Positions 1 to 5,306 of a stretch of DNA of 5,306 bases are shown here, one piece after another. Positions within the stretch are counted from its first letter, which is position 1. Each line of letters starts with the position of its first letter. Under the pieces are notes generated by a model. That model was given only the letters and a program-made list of their open reading frames with translations. It was not told where the DNA came from and ran no database searches. The position numbers and the translations under genes are program-made. This DNA is from an uncultured Bacteroidales bacterium (GTDB lineage Bacteria; Bacteroidota; Bacteroidia; Bacteroidales; UBA932), in the NCBI GenBank assembly GCA_946627685.1, contig CAMOVV010000106.1, positions 1 through 5,306 of the forward strand. The letters run 5' to 3'.

Positions 1-2358
1 GCCTCCCCCCAGGCACAGACCATAAGCCGCGACGGGAAGTGGACCCTGGATTATTGGGAACAGGGCAAACAACCTGTCCGCGGACCTCAGCAGATGGAGG
101 GAATCAGCTACAAGACAGTCCCCGCAACGGTTCCGGGGAACGTGGAACTGGACCTGATGGCGGCAGGAGTCATCGGCTTCAAACCCGAGACCGACAGCAA
201 CGTCTATCTGCTGAGACCTTATGAAGGGTATCAATGGAGGTATTCAAGGCACTTTGCCACCCCTGCCCATGGGAAGGACGACGACATTTATCTCACCTTC
301 GGCGGAGTGGACTGCTACGGCGACATCTACCTCAACGGGAAGCTTATCGGCAGCCCGGAGAACATGCTTATCGAACACCGTTACGAGGTTTCTTCACTGC
401 TGGCCCCGGCCGGTGGGGACAACACCCTGGAAGTGTATCTCCGCTCATCCGTGCTCGAAGGGAGGAAGGCCGTCCTGAACCCGTTCAGTCACCGCAATTT
501 CGCGAGGCCTGAATCCATCCGGGCCCGCAGGGCGCCGCACACCTACGGCTGGGACATCCTGCCCAGGCTGGTCAGCGCCGGGCTTTGGAGAAGCGTAACG
601 CTCGAGGTAAAGCGTCCCGTCCATATAGAAAACCTTTATTGGATTACCGAAGCCATAAAAGACGACAACTCGGCTGACGTCTGCCTGGACTTCATGGTCA
701 CCCTCCCTGCACGCTGGGCTGACGGGGAAGTCTACGCAGAGTATTCGCTCTCCTTGGAGGGAGAAGTAAAAGCCTCCGGAAGGACGTTCGTAAACGAACA
801 CTACCGCCGGGTCCGGATGAATGTCAAAGATGTCCGCCTCTGGTGGCCCAGGGGTTACGGGGATCCTACACTTTATGACGCCACCCTGAGGCTCGTTGAC
901 AAAGACGGAGCCCTGCTTGACAGCAAGACCGTCCGATTAGGAATCAGAACCGTCTCCCTTGAGATGACTCCCGTTCTTACCGAGGATGGGAAAGGCGATT
1001 TCCGTTTCATCGTGAACGGGGAACCGATCTTTGCCCGCGGCAGCAACTGGACTCCGATGGACGCCTTCCACAGCCGGGATCCGCAGCACCTGGAGGCGGC
1101 CTTCAAGATTGCGACCGACCTCAACTGCAACATGCTCCGCTGCTGGGGAGGAAACGTCTATGAAGACCACCCGTTCTACGACCTTTGCGACGAGAACGGA
1201 ATCCTGGTCTGGCAGGATTTCTCATTCGCCTGCGCACTTTATCCGCAGGACGATGAGTATCAGGAATCGGTCAGGGAAGAGATCCTGAGCGTGGTGAGGA
1301 AACTCCGCGGACACCCAAGCATCGCCCTGTGGTCCGGTAACAACGAGAACGACGCGAGCTGCAGATGGGCCTCGGAGAAATTCTGTTTCGATCCCGGAAA
1401 CGACAGGGTATCAAGAGTTACCATTCCCGCCGCCCTTTCAGACTCGGATCCGTACCGCAGTTATCTCCCCTCTTCTCCCTATTACAGTCCGGAATTCGTT
1501 GCCACAGGGTACAAACAGGAATATCTGCCGGAAAACCACCTCTGGGGTCCCCGGGGTTATTACAAGGATCCTTTTTATTCAAAGGCAAAATGTCTTTTTG
1601 CCAGTGAAACCGGCTACCACGGGATGCCTTCCAGGGAAAGCCTCGAAAAAATGTTCTCTCCAGGCAGCGTCTATCCCTGGACAGATCCCGAAAAGCACAC
1701 CTGGAAAGAAGACTGGCTGACTAAGGCCGTGCGCGTTTTCAGGGAAGAAGGTTACACCCCCGACAGGAACAACCTGATGATCAATCAGGTTCGCCTGCTT
1801 TTCGGAGAAGAGCCCACTGACCTTGACCGATTCATTTTCGCCTCCCAGACCGTACAGGCCGAGGCTATGAAATATTTCGTGGAAAGGTTCCGCGGCTACA
1901 AGTTCGCCCCTCGTACAGGTCTTCTGTGGTGGAATATCCGAGACGGATGGCCCCTTATCTCGGACGCCGTTGTCGACTGGTACAACAATCCCAAAATGGC
2001 CTTCTGGTTCATCAAGAACGTCCAGTACAACGTATGCGTGATGATGAATGACGCGGAAGATGACGGATATCCCCTGACGGTGGTGAATGATACCAGGAAG
2101 CCGGTTTCAGGCAAGGTGGAGGTCAAAGACCTTGATTCCGGAAAGACTGTCTACAAGGGAAAATACGATGTCGCCGCCAATGGACGGACCGTTATAACCC
2201 ACATCCCGAAAAGGGACGGCCAGGGCATGTTCCTTATCACCTACACCGGAGAAAACGGTGAGACACTTAAAAACCACTATCTCTACGGCGACATCCCTTT
2301 CAATCTCGACAGGTACCGCCGCTGGCTTGAGGCAAGCGGCATCCGGTACGGGAAGTAA
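1..2358 (+). CDS. GH2 beta-mannosidase-like glycoside hydrolase, 5'-partial
   Basis: This is a retaining exo-glycosidase of family GH2, most like beta-mannosidases, which remove non-reducing-end beta-mannose. The frame is open from base 1 and 785 residues are visible (numbered here from base 1). The ATG at 94 is not the start: the 31 codons before it encode ASPQAQ, which looks like the end of a signal peptide, then GKWTLDYW, the first strand of the sugar-binding domain. Order: jelly-roll domain to about 206, with the family signature around W184 (WDILPRLVSAGLWRSV); Ig-like domain about 207-330; TIM barrel about 335-675; C-terminal Ig-like domain to the end. The acid/base is E449 in SGNNEN and the nucleophile E536 in FASETG. 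The barrel end reads WWNIRDGWP (643-651) then SDAVVDWY, not the commoner SW-S-DY form, so it may belong to a subgroup with a different substrate. Probably periplasmic or secreted. GH2 membership is firm; mannose specificity is inferred. Confidence 0.9.
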   Translation, partial: ASPQAQTISRDGKWTLDYWEQGKQPVRGPQQMEGISYKTVPATVPGNVELDLMAAGVIGFKPETDSNVYLLRPYEGYQWRYSRHFATPAHGKDDDIYLTFGGVDCYGDIYLNGKLIGSPENMLIEHRYEVSSLLAPAGGDNTLEVYLRSSVLEGRKAVLNPFSHRNFARPESIRARRAPHTYGWDILPRLVSAGLWRSVTLEVKRPVHIENLYWITEAIKDDNSADVCLDFMVTLPARWADGEVYAEYSLSLEGEVKASGRTFVNEHYRRVRMNVKDVRLWWPRGYGDPTLYDATLRLVDKDGALLDSKTVRLGIRTVSLEMTPVLTEDGKGDFRFIVNGEPIFARGSNWTPMDAFHSRDPQHLEAAFKIATDLNCNMLRCWGGNVYEDHPFYDLCDENGILVWQDFSFACALYPQDDEYQESVREEILSVVRKLRGHPSIALWSGNNENDASCRWASEKFCFDPGNDRVSRVTIPAALSDSDPYRSYLPSSPYYSPEFVATGYKQEYLPENHLWGPRGYYKDPFYSKAKCLFASETGYHGMPSRESLEKMFSPGSVYPWTDPEKHTWKEDWLTKAVRVFREEGYTPDRNNLMINQVRLLFGEEPTDLDRFIFASQTVQAEAMKYFVERFRGYKFAPRTGLLWWNIRDGWPLISDAVVDWYNNPKMAFWFIKNVQYNVCVMMNDAEDDGYPLTVVNDTRKPVSGKVEVKDLDSGKTVYKGKYDVAANGRTVITHIPKRDGQGMFLITYTGENGETLKNHYLYGDIPFNLDRYRRWLEASGIRYGK
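1771..1791. repeat. 8-bp perfect inverted repeat inside the GH2 gene
   Basis: AACCTGAT at 1771-1778 and ATCAGGTT at 1784-1791 are perfect inverted arms around a 5-base spacer, GATCA. It falls in the codons for NNLMINQV, late in the catalytic barrel. No role can be assigned; it is recorded because it is one of the tightest short dyads noticed in the window and sits within a coding region. Confidence 0.3.
2313..2349. other. GC-rich imperfect stem-loop at the convergent gene ends
   Basis: Bases 2313-2318 (GTACCG) pair with 2344-2349 (CGGTAC), and 2319-2323 (CCGCT) pair with 2335-2339 (AGCGG). This gives an 11-bp stem with a 4-base bulge on the 3' side and an 11-base loop. The structure ends 6 bases before the stop codon of the GH2 gene and lies 20 bases beyond the stop codon of the convergent lipoprotein gene, whose transcript would carry the complementary hairpin. 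No T-run follows closely on either strand, so it is not a standard intrinsic terminator. It might stabilise mRNA 3' ends or slow polymerase, or be a by-product of coding sequence. The 11-bp gap at 2359-2369 contains no other signal. Confidence 0.35.
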
Positions 2359-2369
2359 TCAGGCAAATT

Positions 2370-3461
2370 CTATTTCATGCCGGCAAAATCGAGCGGCTCT
2401 CCCATTCCTTCATGGGCGGGAAGCTCTATGCCAAGCAGTTTGGCCGCGGTGGGGGCTATCTGGTTGGTGTGGTACTCTCCGCTTGTGAGGACGCCCTTGG
2501 CGGGGATTCCCTTTCCGTAAACCATGAGCCAGGTGTCTCCCGACCCCTCGATGCTGCTGCCGTGGGCATCCCAGGCATTGAACCAGCCGCGACCGTGGTC
2601 GGTGGTGACGATAAAGACCGTCCTGTCTTTGTAGAACGGGTCGCTCTGGGCATATTCCCAAAGTTCACGCAGGTAACCGTCGAAATTGCGGCAGCAGATA
2701 TTGGAAATGTCATATTTGTAGGCATGGGCCCAGTCGTCCGTCTCTCCGTAACCGATGAAAAGGAACTCGGGATGGCGGGTACGCATCGCCTCAAGGGCAA
2801 ATTCATGGGTTATGACATCCTGGCGGACAGTACTTACATAGGGAACCATTTCCTTCAGCATCCTGGTAAGGTAATCCTCTTTCGCCGTGGTCTTGTAACC
2901 TTCTGGATATCCTTCGAATCCGGCGTTTACAGGGAAACCGCACCTATCCTCGTTGATTATCTCTTTGAACCTCTCCCAGCTTCCGAAAGCCAGGACCTTG
3001 CCCTTGTATTTTTCGGTGTTCTGGGCGACCTCCAGGACGGAAACGTTGGGATTGGGAACGGCGTTGTTGGAATTTACGCGCGCGTCATCGGCATAGCCGG
3101 TGACAATTTCGCTCCAGCCGGGATAGGAGAACCACATCTTGTTGGTCACGCTGAAAGAGGAGCCGTTCTCCTTGTCGCCTATGAGGATGCCGTTCTTCGC
3201 CACGAAATCCCAGGTGAAAGGCATGAGGGCGGCGCGGCGCTCCTCGCGGGTTTCCTTCCAGAACAGGTTTTTGGCGGCCTCTTTTCCAGTGAACTTGGAA
3301 CTGTCGATTATGGCGGCATCGATTCCGCCGAACACTTCCTGCCAGCGGAGTCCGTCGGTGCCGACGATGACAACCCTCACTCCGCCGTCGTCTTTCTTGG
3401 AGCAGGAGCAGAGCGCCGCAATGGCGGCGGCAATGCAAATGAACAGTTTAAAAGCTTTCAT
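2370..3461 (-). CDS. Alkaline phosphatase / NPP superfamily lipoprotein hydrolase
   Basis: This 363-residue protein is a probable metal-dependent phosphoesterase exported as a lipoprotein. Residues 1-19 are a signal peptide ending in LCS-C20, a type II lipobox, and SKKDD follows the cysteine, resembling the Bacteroidota signal for surface exposure. The superfamily metal sites can be followed: D36 (VGTDGLRW), the candidate nucleophile S112 in WFSYPGWSE, the D242-D243-x-x-H246 group, D288-H289 in TTDHGRG, and H300 in AHGSS; H331 near the end is a further candidate ligand. FSYPGWSEIVTG aligns with the TFPNHYTIVTG type of motif in nucleotide pyrophosphatases, placing S112 where they have the catalytic Thr. 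S112-Y-P-G-W lacks the +4 Arg of the sulfatase formylglycine motif, so sulfatase activity is unlikely. The substrate is unknown; such proteins are often named phosphoglyceromutase-like or sulfatase-like without assay. It is last in the minus-strand array, 47 bp after the epimerase. An AGGA lies only 2 bases before the ATG, too close for a canonical ribosome binding site; the signal peptide supports this start. Confidence 0.87.
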   Translation of the reverse strand: MKAFKLFICIAAAIAALCSCSKKDDGGVRVVIVGTDGLRWQEVFGGIDAAIIDSSKFTGKEAAKNLFWKETREERRAALMPFTWDFVAKNGILIGDKENGSSFSVTNKMWFSYPGWSEIVTGYADDARVNSNNAVPNPNVSVLEVAQNTEKYKGKVLAFGSWERFKEIINEDRCGFPVNAGFEGYPEGYKTTAKEDYLTRMLKEMVPYVSTVRQDVITHEFALEAMRTRHPEFLFIGYGETDDWAHAYKYDISNICCRNFDGYLRELWEYAQSDPFYKDRTVFIVTTDHGRGWFNAWDAHGSSIEGSGDTWLMVYGKGIPAKGVLTSGEYHTNQIAPTAAKLLGIELPAHEGMGEPLDFAGMK

Positions 3462-3472
3462 ATTCCTATAGG

Positions 3473-3498
3473 TTTAACAATTAATTCAATACGTTAAA
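3473..3498. promoter_or_regulatory. AT-rich inverted repeat upstream of the lipoprotein gene
   Basis: In the 47-bp gap between the epimerase stop and the lipoprotein start, TTTAAC at 3473-3478 and GTTAAA at 3493-3498 are perfect inverted 6-bp arms separated by 14 AT-rich bases. An adjacent perfect 8-bp palindrome, CCTATAGG (3465-3472), lies between this dyad and the start codon. The pair could be an operator or a processing or translation-control hairpin. The arms are short and AT-rich, so chance is possible. No match to the Bacteroidota promoter pattern (TTTG about 19 bases before TAnnTTTG) is seen in the gap, so read-through from the epimerase is favoured. Confidence 0.25.
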
Positions 3499-3508
3499 AA
3501 TCAGACGT

Positions 3509-4711
3509 TTATATTTCTTTCAGGATTTCATCGCACAGAAGAGAAGCCTTGACCAGCATCCTGGGCACATGGAAGGGGCCCTTGAAGATATTTCCCTTGG
3601 CGGGCTGGGCCACGGTGCCGTCACGGTGAAGATAACCGTACCACTCGCCGAACTCCCTGTCCTGGAAATGTTCGAAAGCCCAGTCGTTCACCTTCTTGTG
3701 CATGGCGAGATACTTGTCATCCCCCGTAAGCTTGTAGGCGTAGAGGCTGGCTATTATCGTCTCGCACTGGGGCCACCAGAATTTCATGTCCTGGGAATAA
3801 TCCTGGGGAGGAAATCCCTTGCAGTCGCGGAAATTGATGATTCCTCCGTACTCCTTGTCCCATCCCCATTCAAAATCCCCGTCCAGAATGTCCAGGGCCA
3901 GCTTCCTCACATGGTCCGGGTCCGGGAACATCGGGGCCGCCTCCATGAGGAACCAGGCCGTCTCGATGCAATGTCCCGGGTTTATGACCCTCCCGTCTAT
4001 CGTATCGACGAGGTTGCCCTCCTCATCCACGCTCTCGAGAATGGTGTGATACTCAGGCTTGTAAAGGTAATTTTCAATGATGTGCAGGGAGGTGGCCAGC
4101 TGCTCGTCGAGGGAAGGGTCGTCGATGACCTTTTTCAGGATGGCCACCACGTTGAAAAACATCATCGTGATGGAATGGCTGAAGCCCTTCCGCGTCGTCT
4201 TAGGAGGAAGGAAGCCGGGCCTTGCAAGCATCTGGCGCGTCCACTTGAAAAGCTCGAGGGCCTTTTCGGCATAACTCCCGTCCCCCGAAGCAAGGGAATA
4301 CTCCGCCATCGCCATGATGGCGAAACACTCCGAAAACACATAGCGGCGCTTCTGGATTCCCTTTCCGTCCTCGCTGACAGTGAAAAACATGTGGCCGTCG
4401 GTATCGACGCAATGGGCCTCGATGAAATCCACGCACGACTTCGAGGCTTCGAGCCATTTCTGCTTCTTCCCTATGTTGTTGTACGCGTAAGCCGCCGTGA
4501 ACCCGAAGCGGCCCTGGAACCAGACCGATTTCGTCCTGTCCATAAGGGTTCCGTCCCTGTCAAGGCAGGTGTAAACGCCGCCGTGGACCCTGTCAAGGCC
4601 GTGCTCAATCCAGAAGGGCATCACGTCCGTCACCAGGTCCTTCACATATTTCCTCTGAAAGAATGAGAGGTATTCTCTTTGTTCAAATGTCAGATTCATA
4701 GAATGTTGCAT
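3509..4711 (-). CDS. N-acylglucosamine 2-epimerase (AGE/renin-binding-protein type)
   Basis: This 400-residue cytoplasmic enzyme (no signal peptide or membrane segment) most likely interconverts N-acetylmannosamine and N-acetylglucosamine. The family is a single (alpha/alpha)6 barrel of about 400 residues, so it looks full length. It matches renin-binding protein, rather than cellobiose 2-epimerase, in several blocks: FWIEHGLDRVHGGVYTCL (33-50), VWFQGR (63-68), FSECFAIMAMAE (126-137), NPGHCIETAWFL (244-255), MKFWWPQCE (309-317), and GEWYGYL with FKGPFHVPR (376-384). The two histidines thought to act in acid/base catalysis in this family correspond to H247 and H381; R68, E250 and E317 are also kept. 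In Bacteroides fragilis an epimerase of this type serves as NanE in sialic-acid breakdown, but no sialate lyase or kinase is visible here, so the symbol is withheld. The gene lies 35 bp after the metallophosphoesterase and is probably co-transcribed with it. The start is uncertain: GAAAG directly abuts the first ATG, and a second ATG (Met5, 4697-4699) is also plausible. Confidence 0.9.
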   Translation of the reverse strand: MQHSMNLTFEQREYLSFFQRKYVKDLVTDVMPFWIEHGLDRVHGGVYTCLDRDGTLMDRTKSVWFQGRFGFTAAYAYNNIGKKQKWLEASKSCVDFIEAHCVDTDGHMFFTVSEDGKGIQKRRYVFSECFAIMAMAEYSLASGDGSYAEKALELFKWTRQMLARPGFLPPKTTRKGFSHSITMMFFNVVAILKKVIDDPSLDEQLATSLHIIENYLYKPEYHTILESVDEEGNLVDTIDGRVINPGHCIETAWFLMEAAPMFPDPDHVRKLALDILDGDFEWGWDKEYGGIINFRDCKGFPPQDYSQDMKFWWPQCETIIASLYAYKLTGDDKYLAMHKKVNDWAFEHFQDREFGEWYGYLHRDGTVAQPAKGNIFKGPFHVPRMLVKASLLCDEILKEI

Positions 4712-4746
4712 CTTTCAATAAAACCCTATGCGGGACTTGCTTGTTT

Positions 4747-5306
4747 TCAGAGCGTCTTCTCCGCGGGAAGAATCTCCAAAATGGTATAGGCCCCCGAGAA
4801 ATTGGCTTTCAGGGTGAACTGGGGCCAGCCGCCTCCCTGGCTGGAGGACTGGGAATGCACATGGCCGGCAAAAGTGGCCAGAAGGCCGTTTTTCCTGTGG
4901 CTCTTCTGCACTTCCTTCCAGAAGGCGTAAGTCGTACCGCTATGGCCAGCGACCGGCCAGCGGGGCCTTCTTTCGAGCTCATAACTGTTGTCATGCTCCG
5001 CGTTCCAGTCCGGATGGCCGCAGCCGTAGCCGACGGAAAAACCGGGCGCATAAAAAGGAATATGGGACATCATGACGGAAGGAAGACCCTCCTTCATCTC
5101 TTTCCTTAAAATATCCAGCTGCTCCGGAAGTATCTCATAAACGGAATTATCCAGCATAAGGACCTTTACGCCCTTGATGCCGACGGAATACAGGAGATGG
5201 TTCCTGCCCTTGTAGAGAGGGGCGAGACGGCGGCTTGTCCACTCTTCCCTGAGGGCGATTTCCGTACCTTCCATTCCCTCGTAGTGCCAGTCGTGGTTGC
5301 CGGTGG
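4747..5306 (-). CDS. Calcineurin-like metallophosphoesterase, N-terminus beyond window
   Basis: This is the C-terminal 185 residues of a dimetal phosphoesterase; the true start lies off the right edge. An ATG at 5272-5274 could be mistaken for the start, but the frame stays open upstream and encodes TGNHDWHYEG, whose GNHD (5290-5301) is the third conserved metal-binding block of the family. Two later blocks are present: SHIPFY with its metal-binding His at 5062-5064, and GHVH at 4855-4866. The first two blocks, DxH and GDxxD, must be outside the window. Between the blocks are family-specific stretches such as MLDNSVYEI, GYGCGHPDW and YELERRPRWP, similar in my recollection to a group of uncharacterised Bacteroidota and Planctomycetota metallophosphatases. 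The substrate is unknown, and the localisation cannot be judged without the N-terminus. The stop is TGA, followed after 35 bp by the epimerase, so it is the upstream member of the minus-strand array seen here. Confidence 0.88.
   Translation of the reverse strand, partial: TGNHDWHYEGMEGTEIALREEWTSRRLAPLYKGRNHLLYSVGIKGVKVLMLDNSVYEILPEQLDILRKEMKEGLPSVMMSHIPFYAPGFSVGYGCGHPDWNAEHDNSYELERRPRWPVAGHSGTTYAFWKEVQKSHRKNGLLATFAGHVHSQSSSQGGGWPQFTLKANFSGAYTILEILPAEKTL

Noticed and set aside
445..801. A 118-codon minus-strand open frame within the GH2 gene
   Set aside because: It is a codon-aligned antisense shadow of the GH2 jelly-roll and Ig-like domains, with no family signature.
3126..3128. Reading S112 of the lipoprotein as a sulfatase formylglycine site
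   Set aside because: The required arginine two residues after the proline is a tryptophan, so the S-x-P-x-R signature is not met.
2412..3497. A 361-codon plus-strand open frame opposite the lipoprotein gene
   Set aside because: It is exactly codon-aligned with the real minus-strand gene, so its stops would be sense TTA, CTA and TCA codons, which that gene avoids. The product has no recognisable domain, while the minus strand has a lipobox and a complete set of metal-site motifs.
3569..4666. A 365-codon plus-strand open frame opposite the epimerase gene
   Set aside because: It is also codon-aligned with the real gene and open because of avoidance of TTA, CTA and TCA. The epimerase on the other strand has full-length family homology.
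3509..4711. Cellobiose 2-epimerase as the identity of the AGE-family gene
   Set aside because: The conserved blocks match renin-binding protein closely, and cellobiose epimerase features such as the YGHDIEATWL form are absent.
4717..4733. Possible minus-strand terminator between metallophosphoesterase and epimerase (CCC-GCATA-GGG followed by TTTTATT)
   Set aside because: Only three G-C pairs form cleanly, with poor extension. This is too weak for a terminator, and the 35-bp gap suits co-transcription.
4944..4962. GGCCAGCG repeated twice with a 3-base spacer
   Set aside because: It lies inside the metallophosphoesterase coding sequence, the period of 11 is out of frame, and no third copy is seen; most likely chance in GC-rich codons.

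Overview
The window looks like chromosomal DNA from a member of the Bacteroidota, probably Bacteroidales. The evidence is a lipoprotein signal followed by a Ser-Lys-Lys-Asp-Asp tail typical of surface-exported lipoproteins of this phylum, weak or absent Shine-Dalgarno sequences, and a glycan-degradation gene set. Base composition appears fairly GC-rich by eye (an estimate, not computed), so this is less likely to be a low-GC Bacteroides than one of the GC-richer Bacteroidales lineages. Genus cannot be decided from the sequence alone.

Layout: four protein-coding genes fill almost the whole window. Bases 1-2358 (+) encode a glycoside hydrolase family 2 (GH2) beta-mannosidase-like enzyme whose first few residues and probable signal peptide lie off the left edge. 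It converges, with only 11 bp between stop codons, on a minus-strand array that reads right to left: a calcineurin-like metallophosphoesterase (5306-4747, N-terminus off the right edge), an N-acylglucosamine 2-epimerase of the renin-binding-protein type (4711-3509), and a lipoprotein of the alkaline phosphatase / nucleotide pyrophosphatase superfamily (3461-2370). Gaps within the minus-strand array are 35 and 47 bp, which suggests one transcript. No gap reaches 300 bases, and I see no RNA gene, mobile element, CRISPR array or SusC/SusD pair.

How the genes may work together: GH2 beta-mannosidases release beta-linked mannose, for example from the Man-beta-1,4-GlcNAc core of N-glycans or from mannans. 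The epimerase interconverts N-acetylmannosamine and N-acetylglucosamine, a step in sialic-acid and amino-sugar use. Two phosphoesterases of unrelated folds flank the epimerase, and one is probably displayed on the cell surface. A reasonable inference is a small accessory locus for host or microbial glycans carrying amino sugars and possibly phosphate esters. The phosphoester part is speculative: no substrate can be read from the sequence, and the GH2 gene is on the other strand so it is not in the same transcript.

The most interesting points are the nucleophile region of the lipoprotein (a Ser-Tyr-Pro that resembles the start of a sulfatase signature but lacks its arginine), the phosphoesterase-epimerase-phosphoesterase arrangement, a GH2 variant with an altered active-site-side motif, and a long GC-rich stem-loop at the convergent gene ends.
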